Of a DNA stretch of 64,000 nucleotides, positions 7,406 to 16,565 are shown piece after piece. Below the pieces are notes generated by a model, which saw nothing but the letters and a program-made list of their open reading frames with translations, had not been told where the DNA came from and ran no database searches. How positions within the stretch are numbered: position 1 is the stretch's first letter; each line of letters opens with the position of its first letter. This DNA is from Oscillospiraceae bacterium. Its GTDB lineage: Bacteria > Bacillota > Clostridia > Oscillospirales > Ruminococcaceae. Position numbers and translations under genes: made by a program. The stretch covers positions 23,481 through 87,480 of the forward strand of contig JAGAJF010000068.1 of the NCBI GenBank assembly GCA_017829005.1. Direction: 5' to 3'.

Positions 7406-8785
7406 TTATTTACCCACACAGAAATGCGAAAATACTTCATTGACAACAGCTTCGGACACTCTCTCACCCGTAAGCTCAAGCAAATTGCTCTGAGCCTCGT
7501 CAAGAATAATGTTTACAGCGTCGAGAGTTGTTCCCGAGGATATGGCAATAAGGGCTTCATCAATGCATTTTCCTGCATTATCAAGGCATTGCTTCTGCCG
7601 CTCGTTTACCGAAATGTCATTGTAAATATTACCATTTGTAATAAACATATCATACAATACATTTTGTAATTTATTCTTGCCATCACCCTTTTCGGCGGAT
7701 ATTTCAATGACATTTTCAAATGCACCTTCAATTTTGTCCTTTTCAATAAGTGAATTTTTATCGCTTTTGTTTATGCAAGCAATTACCTTTACACCCGAGA
7801 GAGACTTGCAGCTTTCGATAAGCTTCATATCATCATCATCAAGAGGTGTGCTGTTGTCAAATACGGCAATGATAAGGTCGGCAGTCTCAAGACGGCGGCG
7901 GGCTTTTTCAATTCCCGCACCCTCCACAATGTCCTCTGTCTCACGAAGTCCCGCAGTGTCCGAAAGTCTCAGAACAATATCCCCCAAACGGACAGACTCC
8001 TCCACAATGTCCCTTGTGGTTCCGGGAATATCGGTGACAATGCTCTTTTCCTCGCCTGCAAGGAGATTCATAAGAGTGCTTTTGCCAACATTGGGCTTGC
8101 CTGCAATGACAGTATCTACACCCGATTTCAGAATTCTCGTGTTGTCATAGCCTGCACTTATCTTTCTTATCTCCGAAAGCACATCTGTGAGAACAGCGGT
8201 CATATTTTCGGGGCTTACCTCGGGAATATCCTCATCGGGATAATCCACCCATGCGTCAAGCTCACCAAGCAGACCCAGAAGCTTGTCCGAGCAAGCCTTG
8301 ATACTTTTGTAAAGGGCACCCTCCTTCACATTGGCAGCCCTTCGGTAAAAGGCTTTTCCCTCGGCGGAAATGATATCCATGACCGCCTCCGCCTGAGTAA
8401 GAGAAAGCTTGCCGTTTAAGAATGCACGCTTTGTAAATTCGCCCCCACCCGCAGGAATTGCACCGCAATCATACACTGCCCTGAGAACACGCTCGGTTAT
8501 GAAAATTCCTCCGTGACAGGATATCTCCACCACGTCCTCTCCCGTGTATGAACGGGGCGCACGGAAAACCGTAAGAATGCAGTCGTCAAGCTCCTCCCCT
8601 TCTTTTGAAAGAATTTTTCCGTAGGCACAGGTGTAGCCGTCCATTTCCGAGGGCTTTTCCTTTCGTGAAATGGGCTTAAAAAACATATCGGCTATCTCAA
8701 GGGCGCTGTCCCCCGAAATCCGTATCATTGAAATTCCCCCTGCCGCACGGGGAGTGGAGATGGCGGCAATGGTATTATCCTGCAT
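7406..8785 (-). CDS. mnmE: tRNA modification GTPase MnmE (TrmE)
   Basis: The 459-residue protein has the N-terminal folate-binding domain (MQDNTIAAISTPRAAGG and onward) and a GTPase domain with G1 GKPNVGKST, G3 DTAGLRETED and G4 NKSD. The C-terminal end CVGK matches the family's C(I/L/V)GK motif, whose cysteine is needed for activity. It partners MnmG in wobble-uridine modification. The start at 8785 gives the canonical DTIAAISTP-type opening. It follows jag after a hairpin terminator, so it may have its own promoter in the 8786-8883 gap; I could not pin one down. Confidence 0.97.
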   Translation of the reverse strand: MQDNTIAAISTPRAAGGISMIRISGDSALEIADMFFKPISRKEKPSEMDGYTCAYGKILSKEGEELDDCILTVFRAPRSYTGEDVVEISCHGGIFITERVLRAVYDCGAIPAGGGEFTKRAFLNGKLSLTQAEAVMDIISAEGKAFYRRAANVKEGALYKSIKACSDKLLGLLGELDAWVDYPDEDIPEVSPENMTAVLTDVLSEIRKISAGYDNTRILKSGVDTVIAGKPNVGKSTLMNLLAGEEKSIVTDIPGTTRDIVEESVRLGDIVLRLSDTAGLRETEDIVEGAGIEKARRRLETADLIIAVFDNSTPLDDDDMKLIESCKSLSGVKVIACINKSDKNSLIEKDKIEGAFENVIEISAEKGDGKNKLQNVLYDMFITNGNIYNDISVNERQKQCLDNAGKCIDEALIAISSGTTLDAVNIILDEAQSNLLELTGERVSEAVVNEVFSHFCVGK

Positions 8786-8883
8786 AAAAATAATTATTCC
8801 TTTCCCGAGAGTTTTTTCTGTACTAAAAAAACTCGTTATGAAGATCCTTGATCTTCACACATTTCCTCTGTTTTATAAATCAA

Positions 8884-8907
8884 AAGGGCGCCCGACGGAC
8901 GCCCTTA
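8884..8907 (-). terminator. Terminator downstream of jag
   Basis: AAGGGCG and CGCCCTT flank a 10-base loop; on the minus strand the hairpin is followed by a T-rich run TTTTGATTT. It separates jag from mnmE. Confidence 0.7.
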
Positions 8908-8953
8908 AAATACTTTTTTCAGGCGGCTTTTATCCGCACATTTTAACTGAGAA

Positions 8954-9745
8954 TTACAGCTCTATCTTTCCGTAAAGCTCACCGTCGGTCATACTGTCCT
9001 CGGGCTTGGGCTTTTTATAATCCTTCTCGAAGGAGGTCTTCATCAGGTCCATTGAACGGGGCTGAGGATCTCTTCTTCTACGGGACTTGTCATATCCGCC
9101 CTTCTTGCCGCCCTGTCTGCGCTCAGGTCTGCCGTTTACGGAGGAGATGACCACCTTTCTGTAAGGCTCCTCACCGATGCTCTTGGAGGTAACTCCCTCA
9201 ATCTCGCTGACAGCAGCGTGGATAATTCTTCTCTCATAGGGATTCATAGGCTCAAGAGTGGAAGTTCTGCCTGTTCTGAGAACGGTCTTGGATATCTTTC
9301 TTGCAAGGTCTTCAAGGATAGCCTTTCTCTTCTCTCTGTAGCCGCAGGAATCGAGGGTAATTCTGTAATACTCCTTGTCGCTGCGGTTTGCAGCCATTGA
9401 AGCAAGGTACTGTATAGCATCAAGGGTCTCGCCTCGTCTGCCGATAACAGCTCCCGTGGTATCGCCTGTGATGTCGATAACAGCGCCGTCCTCATTCTCG
9501 GTTATCTCAAGTCCTGCTTCAATATCCATGCAGGAAAGGATAGACTTGATGTATTCTGCGGCGGTCTCAGCCTTGGAAGGCTCGTATTCCGCAAGAATTT
9601 TTGCGTCTGTCTTTCCGAAGCCTAAAAAGCCCTTCTTTTCTTCTTCAAGCACGGTAAATGTGATCTTGCTCTTGTCAGCTCCGAATTCTGCTGCGGCAAG
9701 GTCTTTTGCTTCTTCTACGGTATTTGCGGTAAATTCCTTTTTCAT
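8954..9745 (-). CDS. jag: Jag/KhpB RNA-binding protein
   Basis: This 263-residue protein has the Jag-N domain (MKKEFTANTVEEAKDLAAAE, residues 1-50), a KH domain with GRRGETLDAIQYL (about 100-112), and an R3H domain containing ERRIIHAAVSEIEG (about 165-178). A basic tail, rich in Arg/Gly/Lys, follows. KhpB binds RNA with KhpA and affects cell elongation and sporulation in other Firmicutes. It directly follows yidC, the conserved order, with 39 bases between them. The start at 9745 has AAAGGATG just upstream. No defects are seen. Confidence 0.93.
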   Translation of the reverse strand: MKKEFTANTVEEAKDLAAAEFGADKSKITFTVLEEEKKGFLGFGKTDAKILAEYEPSKAETAAEYIKSILSCMDIEAGLEITENEDGAVIDITGDTTGAVIGRRGETLDAIQYLASMAANRSDKEYYRITLDSCGYREKRKAILEDLARKISKTVLRTGRTSTLEPMNPYERRIIHAAVSEIEGVTSKSIGEEPYRKVVISSVNGRPERRQGGKKGGYDKSRRRRDPQPRSMDLMKTSFEKDYKKPKPEDSMTDGELYGKIEL

Positions 9746-9784
9746 ATTGATACATCCTTTCTGCTTCGGATTTTCGTAAACCTG

Positions 9785-10963
9785 TTAATCTTTATCGTCG
9801 TCGATGTATTCATCGCCGTATTTTTCGGCTTGCTTGCGTCTTGCTTCGGCAATGATCTTTCTTTCGTATTCCTTGAGCTGGGATTTTGAAAGCTTTATAT
9901 CCTCGCCTGTTTCCTCGTCCTTCACAACTCCTGCGGCAGCTATCCTGCTGTTGTTATTCGAAGAAGAGCCATTCTGCTTTTTAAGCTCCTCCTGCAAAAG
10001 CTCGTTATACTTCTGCATAAAGCCCGACTTCTTCTTGTTCTTCTTTTTCAGCTTGTCCTTTTCAACAAGCTTTGCCACATATTCGGGTGTGTAAATTTTA
10101 TTGAGGACAATGGACTGGACAAATCCTACGAGAGAGGAGCATATCCAGTAGTAACCGATACCTGCGGGATAGGAGAATGCTATCCAAACAGAAAAGAGGG
10201 GCATAATGTAGAGCATAAGGTTCATACTGCCCATCTGAGCGGAAGCTTCGGGATTGAGCTTCTTCTGCTTTGCGGTGGTGTAGAATGTCATTATCAGCTG
10301 AATGACACCGGAAAGAATGGGGATAAGAAGAAGTCCTATTGCAGCGGCATTCCATACGGTGCCTTCCCCAAATACGGAATTTGGTATAGCACCCAGGTCA
10401 ATAAGACCGAAAAGCTTATTGTCAAAGCCTGCGATCTTGTCAAGCATTTCTGTGGTAACGCCCTGCGCACCCATAAAGAGCGCCTCATTGTCCTTTACCG
10501 CCTGCAATATATACAGCTCGGGACGGGCATCAAAATAATTATTGCCCTCGAAAAGAGGTGCGGCTACAGCTTTAAGAGCCTCAACCTCTGCATCGTTAAT
10601 ATGAAGTATATGAGTGAGAGGACGGTACACAACGTCAAATATACCGTAGAGGAAAAGAAGCTGGGGGATAAGGGGCAGACAGGACGCCATAGGATTGATA
10701 TCTTCCTCGGCATAAAGCTTCATCTGCTCCTCCTGGAGCTTCTGGGGATTGTTTGCATACTGCTTTTTGAGCTTCTCAAGCTTGGGGCTGAAGGCTGCCA
10801 TTGCGGCGCTTGATTTCTGCTGCTTTACGGACAGAGGAACCATTACAAGCCTTGTTACGATAGTAAACAGCAGAATGGCTACTCCGTAATTCTTGAAAAC
10901 CTGATAGATAGCCCACATTATAAATCCCAGAGGATAGCCTATGAGCTCAGATATAAATCCCAT
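9785..10963 (-). CDS. yidC: YidC/Oxa1 membrane protein insertase
   Basis: The 392-residue protein has the Gram-positive YidC core: a first span LGFIMWAIYQVFKNYGVAIL, the cytoplasmic hairpin with FSPKLEKLKKQY, and further spans near SCLPLIPQLLFLYGIF, LLLIPILSGVIQLIMTF and SVWIAFSYPAGIGYYWICSS. It helps insert proteins into the membrane alone or with SecYEG. The N-terminus lacks a lipobox cysteine that many Firmicute YidC proteins carry. The tail is highly charged, as expected for ribosome contact. The gene is in the rnpA-yidD-yidC-jag operon. Confidence 0.95.
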   Translation of the reverse strand: MGFISELIGYPLGFIMWAIYQVFKNYGVAILLFTIVTRLVMVPLSVKQQKSSAAMAAFSPKLEKLKKQYANNPQKLQEEQMKLYAEEDINPMASCLPLIPQLLFLYGIFDVVYRPLTHILHINDAEVEALKAVAAPLFEGNNYFDARPELYILQAVKDNEALFMGAQGVTTEMLDKIAGFDNKLFGLIDLGAIPNSVFGEGTVWNAAAIGLLLIPILSGVIQLIMTFYTTAKQKKLNPEASAQMGSMNLMLYIMPLFSVWIAFSYPAGIGYYWICSSLVGFVQSIVLNKIYTPEYVAKLVEKDKLKKKNKKKSGFMQKYNELLQEELKKQNGSSSNNNSRIAAAGVVKDEETGEDIKLSKSQLKEYERKIIAEARRKQAEKYGDEYIDDDKD

Positions 10964-11035
10964 ATTTCTTTTTATCTTCCTTTCCTTTTTAAGGCATTTC
11001 TTTATATATACTGCAATGCTTTATCAAATTAAAGT

Positions 11036-11317
11036 CTATTGCTTATTTTCTTTCTTAAAATATAACAGGTCAAATTTATCGGGAACGTAGTCAACTCCTC
11101 CTCGTGCAAAGGGATTGCACCTGAGTATGCGCCACGCTCCGAGAATCATTCCCTTTACTGCACCGTGCTTCTTTATCGCCTGCACCGCATAGGTAGAACA
11201 TGAGGGATAATATCTGCACCTGGGTGGCAGACAGGGTGATATAAATTTCTTGTAAAAATTTATCGGCAGCAATACTATGAGCTTTAAAAGCTCCGAAAGC
11301 TTATTTAACGGCGTCAT
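11036..11317 (-). CDS. yidD: Membrane protein insertion efficiency factor YidD
   Basis: The 93-residue protein has the YidD pattern: a short N-terminal hydrophobic/amphipathic helix followed by [20 protein letters not shown], and [14 protein letters not shown] near the end. The conserved cysteines in CRYYPSCS are present. It supports YidC-dependent membrane insertion. Its ATG overlaps the rnpA stop (ATGA at 11314-11317), so translation is coupled. Confidence 0.95.
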   Translation of the reverse strand: MTPLNKLSELLKLIVLLPINFYKKFISPCLPPRCRYYPSCSTYAVQAIKKHGAVKGMILGAWRILRCNPFARGGVDYVPDKFDLLYFKKENKQ

Positions 11318-11676
11318 TTTTTTATCTGCCTTTTCTGCTTTGCGGGATCTCTCATTGCAGGAATGACCCTGCTTTTGAAAAATTTCCCTATATGATAGCT
11401 TTTGCAGGTCGTGCTGCCTGCTCTTGCGCTGACAACGATATCAAAGCCTTTTGGAAAATCCTTTTCGTTTTCCCTGTATGCCTGACGTATGACACGCCTT
11501 GCACGGCTCCTCATTACAGCGTTTCCTATCTTCTTGCCGGTGGATATGCCTATCCTGTTCTGCTTTGTGCCGTTTCGGCGGTAATAGACTGTACACAGCC
11601 CCCCCGAAATAAAGGCACCCTTGCTGTAAAGCCTCACAAAATCCTTATTGTTATTCAGCTTTATTGTGTAGAGCAT
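11314..11676 (-). CDS. rnpA: Ribonuclease P protein component
   Basis: The 120-residue basic protein carries the RnpA signature [19 protein letters not shown] in the middle and the early [15 protein letters not shown]. It binds the RNase P RNA for tRNA 5' processing. A longer frame reaches 11712, but the ATG at 11676 (MLYTIKLNN) has GGAAAGGAAA in place and is the better start. It lies 119 bases downstream of rpmH and overlaps yidD by 4 bases. Confidence 0.95.
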   Translation of the reverse strand: MLYTIKLNNNKDFVRLYSKGAFISGGLCTVYYRRNGTKQNRIGISTGKKIGNAVMRSRARRVIRQAYRENEKDFPKGFDIVVSARAGSTTCKSYHIGKFFKSRVIPAMRDPAKQKRQIKK

Positions 11677-11795
11677 ATGCTTTCCTTTCCCGGCTAAAAA
11701 ATATGACCGCAAATTTATGGTTTGCGGTCATAATGCAACTGACCGGCGCATTGTCCGAGCCATGCGTTCTGCTGTCGGATCCTGCCGCATCAGCA

Positions 11796-11930
11796 TTAGT
11801 ATGTGAGCATTTTTCTGCCCTTTGCTCTTCTGCGTGCAAGTACCTTGCGGCCGTTCTTTGTGGACATTCTCTTCATAAAGCCGTGCTCTTTTTTTCTGTG
11901 GAGCTTCTTAGGCTGATATGTTCTTTTCAC
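11796..11930 (-). CDS. rpmH: 50S ribosomal protein L34
   Basis: Translating the minus strand from a GTG at 11930 gives 44 residues starting [18 protein letters not shown], with [16 protein letters not shown] near the end: a textbook L34. AAGGAGGAG lies 7 bases upstream of the GTG, supporting this rare start. It heads the leftward rpmH-rnpA-yidD-yidC-jag operon that diverges from dnaA. Confidence 0.97.
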   Translation of the reverse strand: MKRTYQPKKLHRKKEHGFMKRMSTKNGRKVLARRRAKGRKMLTY

Positions 11931-12058
11931 TGTTTTTCTCCTCCTTCATCAATATTATCGAAATTTATTTCCTTTACTTTTCATAAAGGGGGGACCATTC
12001 TTTTGCTTCCTGCTTCTAAAACATCTTGCTTCTTGTATGGCTACCCCATCAATGTTAT

Positions 12059-12088
12059 AGTATAACTCATAATGCTCCCCCCTGTCAA
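12059..12088 (-). promoter_or_regulatory. Promoter of the rpmH operon
   Basis: On the minus strand TTGACA (12083-12088) and TATACT (12059-12064) are 18 bp apart, about 130 bases upstream of rpmH and diverging from the dnaA promoter. Confidence 0.7.
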
Positions 12089-12211
12089 GTCTTTTTTTTT
12101 AAATTTAATTATTTTTTTATTTATTAACAAGTAAAACGGTCTTTTTATGCTCATTTTTGAAGCTTTTATGCAATGACAAAGCCCTCATCGGGAGAAAATT
12201 TTCCAAAGTAC

Positions 12212-12240
12212 TTGACAAATTAAAACTTTTGTGCTATAAT
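12212..12240 (+). promoter_or_regulatory. dnaA promoter
   Basis: TTGACA (12212-12217) and TATAAT (12235-12240) with a 17-bp spacer. The leader to the dnaA start is about 175 bases. Confidence 0.85.
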
Positions 12241-12423
12241 ATAATTACAGAAATATCTCATAAGCTGATTTTTCATCGCTCGTACCACTCTCCTCCAATG
12301 AAAAAAAAGCTTGATTTTTTTTCGTTAATATGGTATAATAGGATAAAATAGTGTTGTTTTGCCCTGATGGGCGTTCAGCACTTCATTTTTGCGGTTTTTC
12401 TTCCGCTCCGAAAGGGGTTTTTT

Positions 12424-13773
12424 ATGAAATCTTTCGACGAGGTTTTTGACAAGGTCCTCGAACTTATCCACCAGAAGGTGGTGAACGGCGAGCTTACTTC
12501 CGTCGCCTACGATATGTGGATTCACTCTATGAAGCCCGTCAAGCTTGAGGATAATGTTGCATATTTTACGGTGCAGTCAAAATTCCAGCAGGGCATTATT
12601 ATGAAAAATTATGAAAAAATGCTCAAGGACGCTTTCCTCAATGTTATGGGCTTCGATGTTGAGATAAATATCTCTCCCGCCGAGCTTTCCGACGAGAATG
12701 ACTCAAAGCCTATCAAGGACAGGGAAGAGCTGGAGCTTACCTTTTCAAATGCCGAATATGACTACACCTTCGATACTTTTATCGTGGGAAAATCAAACGA
12801 GTTTGCCCACGCTGCCTGCGTTGCCGTCTCAAAAAATCAGGGCGGCGTTTATAATCCCCTGTTTATCCACGGTCCCTCGGGGCTTGGCAAAACTCACCTG
12901 CTGACCGCAGTTTCAAATGCTATTAAGGCAAACAAGCCCGATACCAACATCATCTACGTTACGGGCGAGGCGTTTACCAATGAGCTGATAAATGCAATCA
13001 GAGAACAGACTACCCACGCTTTCAGAAAAAAATACAGAAATGCCGACGTTCTTTTGATGGACGATATACAGTTCATCTCAGGCAAGGAGTCCACTCAGGA
13101 GGAATTTTTCCACACCTTCAATGAGCTTCACAGCCAGGGTAAACAGATAATCCTTACCTCGGACAGGCCTCCGAAGGATATCAAGACCCTCGAGGAGAGA
13201 ATAAGGACAAGGTTTGAGTGGGGTCTTATCGCCGATATCACTCCTCCGGACTTTGAGACACGTGTTGCCATCATCAAAAGAAAGGCTGACCTCCTTAATC
13301 TCACACTGACGGACGATGTGGTGGAAACTATCGCCACAAGGCTCAAGGCGGATATCAGACAGCTTGAGGGCTGCGTTAAAAAGCTTAAAGCTTCCCAGCA
13401 CCTTATGGGCACTCCCCCCACTATGACACAGGCTATGAATGCCATAAGAGAAATACTCAGCGACGATACCATCGCCCCGGTTACTGTGGACAGGATAATC
13501 GCTGAGGTTGCAGGCATCTACGGCGTTACAAGCGACGATATAAGAAGTATGAAGCGCTCTTCTCAGATATCCACTGCAAGAAAGGTGGCTGCTTATGTCA
13601 TTAAGGAAATGACTCAGCTGTCACTCCAGAATATCGGCGCGGAGCTGGGCGGTAAAAATCATTCAACAGTTTCATTCTATATCGACAGTATCTCCGAAGC
13701 TGTGGCAACAGATTCGGGTACAAAGGAAACTATTGAGGATATTATAAAGAATATCAAGGGCGCAACAAGTTAA
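12424..13773 (+). CDS. dnaA: Chromosomal replication initiator DnaA
   Basis: The 449-residue protein has the four DnaA domains: an N-terminal DnaB-contact domain (about 1-85), a short acidic linker, the AAA+ core with Walker A GPSGLGKTHL and Walker B LLMDDIQFI, and the C-terminal helix-turn-helix with GGKNHSTVSFYI that binds DnaA boxes. The start at 12424 (MKSFDEVFDKV) has AAAGGGG 6-7 bases upstream; the open frame extends to 12367 without such a site. It is divergent from rpmH, and a repeat-rich gap of about 1.07 kb separates it from dnaN. A near-consensus box TTATCCACC lies inside its own 5' coding region (about 12465). Confidence 0.97.
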   Translation: MKSFDEVFDKVLELIHQKVVNGELTSVAYDMWIHSMKPVKLEDNVAYFTVQSKFQQGIIMKNYEKMLKDAFLNVMGFDVEINISPAELSDENDSKPIKDREELELTFSNAEYDYTFDTFIVGKSNEFAHAACVAVSKNQGGVYNPLFIHGPSGLGKTHLLTAVSNAIKANKPDTNIIYVTGEAFTNELINAIREQTTHAFRKKYRNADVLLMDDIQFISGKESTQEEFFHTFNELHSQGKQIILTSDRPPKDIKTLEERIRTRFEWGLIADITPPDFETRVAIIKRKADLLNLTLTDDVVETIATRLKADIRQLEGCVKKLKASQHLMGTPPTMTQAMNAIREILSDDTIAPVTVDRIIAEVAGIYGVTSDDIRSMKRSSQISTARKVAAYVIKEMTQLSLQNIGAELGGKNHSTVSFYIDSISEAVATDSGTKETIEDIIKNIKGATS

Positions 13774-13794
13774 CGCAAAAAGAAATTGACCCCA

Positions 13795-14065
13795 GCAAAA
13801 CTAACAAGTCCCAAAAGATAAAAGTTTCGCTCAAGCCTTTCTCAAAGGCTCGCAGGGGGCAAGGGGGCATTGGTCTTGCGAACAAGCCCGCCCCCTTGTC
13901 GCCCTCCGCAGAGGGCGAAATCCCCTTTACGAAGGCGCTCCGCAAGAGGTGAATTGAAAAACAGTCCGGTGGACTGTTTTTCAAGAGGAGACGCCCTGCA
14001 AGAGAGGGCGTCTCCTGGGATTGTTAAGGGCTTGCCCTTAACACAATGCGCCCCAAGGCGCATTG
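13795..14065 (+). repeat. Composite multi-hairpin repeat, copy 1 (after dnaA)
   Basis: About 270 bp made of successive palindromes: AAGCCTTTCTCAAAGGCT, a CAAGGGGG/CCCCCTTG stem, GCCCTCCGCAGAGGGC, AAACAGTCCGGTGGACTGTTT (as two arms around a short loop), CGCCCTGCAAGAGAGGGCG, GTTAAGGGCTTGCCCTTAA and CAATGCGCCCCAAGGCGCATTG (arms CAATGCGCC and GGCGCATTG). Copies 2 and 3 follow dnaN and gyrB. Confidence 0.85.
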
Positions 14066-14079
14066 CTGACAGACCCAAG

Positions 14080-14841
14080 CAAATCATATTATCCCCAAGC
14101 AGTATAAAATCCAAAAGCAAATCCCCACAACCCCGCTATAAACCAACAAAAATACAACTTTCAACAACCACATTACAATCCGGTTACAAAAAGTTACAAA
14201 ATGTAACTTTTTCAACAGAAATTCAAAAATCACGAATTATAGCGGTTTTTGGAAATTTACGGTGATGTGTGGGTAATGAAAATCAATTACATTCTGTATT
14301 ATCGATTTTAAAATATACAGATAGTTTAATTTTACAGAAAGTTATATCAACAGTTTTCAACAGCTTGTTGAATTGACTGTTTAAAACTTTTAATCTGACA
14401 AAATCCATAGTTACAAATTGGTTACAAGATGTTACATTTTGGTTTTACAAAAAGTATAAATGTGGTTTTCAACAGATTTTTGAATGAGCCTGTGCAGCGG
14501 TTCAGACTTTCAACGGAATTTTCGGCGGTGAGTATGAAACTTTTAAGAAAATTTCAACGGTTTGAACGGCGGGAACAGGGTCGGAATTTTCTTCAACGTC
14601 TTTCAACGAAAGAGAGGAAAATTTCAACGTGTGAGTGTCTAACCGAAAACCCTTTGGTGAAGCGGTAAAATGGAATGTTTGGGTAATTTCAACACCCCTA
14701 TTACTGTTACTATTTTGTAATTATTTGTTTTGTATTGTTACCGTATTGTAATTTTCAAAGCAGGTCGTGTTACTTTGTTGTAATAAAAAAATTTAACATA
14801 GATATTCTTAGGCGTATCATAAATGGAAAGGAATAATTAAA
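14080..14841 (+). other. Putative oriC: AT-rich, iteron-rich gap between dnaA and dnaN
   Basis: No gene is seen. Two short words recur far above chance. TTTCAAC (A/G next) appears about ten times, three of them as the exact 10-mer TTTTCAACAG at 14209, 14354 and 14466, all in the same direction and resembling relaxed DnaA boxes. GTTACAA or its complement TTGTAAC appears repeatedly in 14180-14210, 14409-14440 and 14700-14790. A near-box TTATCCCCA is at about 14090. Gene orientation switches on the far side of dnaA. This fits the second half of a bipartite Firmicute origin; it is inferred from sequence only. Confidence 0.6.
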
Positions 14842-15948
14842 ATGAAATTTATCTGCAAACAGTCTGTGCTTAATGAGGCTGTGAATAACGTTTCAAGAGC
14901 TGTCCCCGTTAAATCCCCCGTTACCGCACTGGAAGGCATCAAGATGTATCTGAATAAAAATGAGCTGGAGCTTACGGGCTATGACCTGGAGCTTGGTATC
15001 AGAACTACTATCGAGGTGCAGTCGGAGGATCACGGGGAGTTTACTGTTAATGCAAAGCTCTTTTCTGAGATCGTGAGAAAAATGCCCTCGGAAAATGTGG
15101 TGGTCGAGATTGACGAGAAGCTCAAGGCTACCATCAAGGGCGGCGATGCCGAGTACAACATTCTCGCTCTCTCCGCCGACGATTATCCCGCTATGCCCGA
15201 TTACGACACCTCAGACTGCGTGAGCGTTTCTCAGGCTCTCCTTAAAAATATGATAAGCCAGACCATTTTCGCTGTATCGGTTTCGGACAATAAGCCAATA
15301 CTTACAGGTGAGCTGTTCGATATCGAGGACGGGGTGTTCAACCTCGTTGCTATTGACGGTTTCAGGCTGGCTGTCAGAACGGAAAAGCTCAGTACCGAGG
15401 ATAAATATCATTTCGTTGTCAAGTCAAAGGCTCTCTCCGAGGTGTCCAAGCTTCTGAGAGATGATGACGAAAATCCTGTCAATATGTACGTTTCAAGAAA
15501 GCATATTGCATTCGATATTAGCGGCTATACCGTTATCTCAAGACTGCTGGAGGGCGAGTTCCATAATTACAAGGGCTCTATCCCTCAGAACCATACCACA
15601 GAAATTATCCTAAACACCAAGGATCTTATCGCAAGCCTTGAAAGATGCTCCCTGCTTATCGTGGAGCAGACTAAGGCTCCCGTTAAATGCTCCTTCGGGG
15701 ACGGTATGGTAAAAATAAGCTGCTCCACCTCTCTCGGCAAGCTTTCCGACGTTTTCAACGTTGACGTTACGGGCAATAAGGTGGATATAGGCTTTAACTG
15801 CAAGTACCTCCTTGACGCTCTCAAGGCTTCCGAGTCGGATAAGGTGAAGCTGCTTTTAAACGGCGGTCTTTCACCTATGAAGATGGTCCCTGTGGACGGG
15901 GACGCTTTTACGTTCCTGGTGCTGCCGGTCAGATTAAAGGCTGAGTAA
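14842..15948 (+). CDS. dnaN: DNA polymerase III beta sliding clamp
   Basis: The 368-residue protein opens MKFICKQSVLNEAVNNVSRA, shows the three-fold clamp repeat and ends in the family tail SPMKMVPVDGD followed by LVLPVRL, which closes the hydrophobic cleft that binds clamp-binding motifs. As a dimeric ring it tethers the replicase and many repair proteins. GGAAAGGAAT lies ahead of the ATG. It is the first gene after the putative oriC and is followed by composite repeat copy 2. Confidence 0.97.
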   Translation: MKFICKQSVLNEAVNNVSRAVPVKSPVTALEGIKMYLNKNELELTGYDLELGIRTTIEVQSEDHGEFTVNAKLFSEIVRKMPSENVVVEIDEKLKATIKGGDAEYNILALSADDYPAMPDYDTSDCVSVSQALLKNMISQTIFAVSVSDNKPILTGELFDIEDGVFNLVAIDGFRLAVRTEKLSTEDKYHFVVKSKALSEVSKLLRDDDENPVNMYVSRKHIAFDISGYTVISRLLEGEFHNYKGSIPQNHTTEIILNTKDLIASLERCSLLIVEQTKAPVKCSFGDGMVKISCSTSLGKLSDVFNVDVTGNKVDIGFNCKYLLDALKASESDKVKLLLNGGLSPMKMVPVDGDAFTFLVLPVRLKAE

Positions 15949-15959
15949 ACCAAAGATAA

Positions 15960-16241
15960 GAAAAATTAACGGAGCCCAAAAGGTAAAAGTTTCGCTCAAG
16001 CCTTTTCCAAAGGCTTGCGGGCGACAAGGGGGCGGCGCCCCTTGTCGCCCTCCGCAGAGGGCGAAACTCCTTATCCTTAGAAGAGCTCCGCAAAGGGGTG
16101 AATTTTGAAACAGTCCTGTGGACTGTTTCAAAAGAGGGGATTGGTCTTGTAAACAAGCCCCGCTCTGCGATAGAGGGCGTTCCCCTTCCCCGGGATTGTT
16201 AAGGGTCGCAACCCTTAACGCAATGCGCCCGTGGCGCATTG
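15960..16241 (+). repeat. Composite multi-hairpin repeat, copy 2 (after dnaN)
   Basis: About 280 bp with the same palindromes in the same order as copy 1, but the ATTGGTCTTG...AACAAGCCC module lies about 80 bases further in, after the AAACAGTCC hairpin, instead of in the CAAGGGGG hairpin. The rest of the 15949-16328 gap shows no gene. Confidence 0.85.
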
Positions 16242-16328
16242 TGAAAGCGTTCTTGCTTGTAACGGTCAAGCAAAGCAAAATTAAATAGCCAACAACCAAA
16301 AAAAACTATATAAATTCCGAAAGGTCGA

Positions 16329-16565
16329 ATGTTTATGGAAGTTCAGACCGAACAAATAAAGATAACCACCGAGTTCATCAAGCTCCAGCAGCTCCTTAAA
16401 TTTTCCGGGGCGGCGGATATCGGCTCGGAGGCTAAGGATATGATAGCTTCGGGTATCGTTAAGGTAAACGGGGAAGTATGCACTATGAGAGGCAAAAAGC
16501 TCCGTCCCGGCGATATTGCCGAGATAACTGCCGAGGATATTATCCTGAGACTTGAGGTCATCTGA
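16329..16565 (+). CDS. yaaA: S4-domain RNA-binding protein YaaA
   Basis: The 78-residue protein is a single S4 fold: ITTEFIKLQQLLKFSGAADI, then IKVNGEV-like ASGIVKVNGEVCTMRGKKL, and a C-terminal beta strand. YaaA of the dnaN-recF interval is thought to act on ribosome assembly. The stop overlaps the recF start (TGATG at 16563-16567), so the two are translationally coupled. The ATG at 16329 is used; a second in-frame ATG at 16335 is also possible. Confidence 0.9.
   Translation: MFMEVQTEQIKITTEFIKLQQLLKFSGAADIGSEAKDMIASGIVKVNGEVCTMRGKKLRPGDIAEITAEDIILRLEVI

Noticed and set aside
8786-8883. mnmE promoter
   Set aside because: No pair of -35/-10 boxes with acceptable spacing was found on the minus strand.
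12367-12423. Longer DnaA N-terminus
   Set aside because: The extension lacks a ribosome site and the AAAGGGG before 12424 gives the usual DnaA start.
13754-14265. Short frames within composite repeat copies
   Set aside because: Frames differ among the three copies and are broken by the palindromes; no shared protein.
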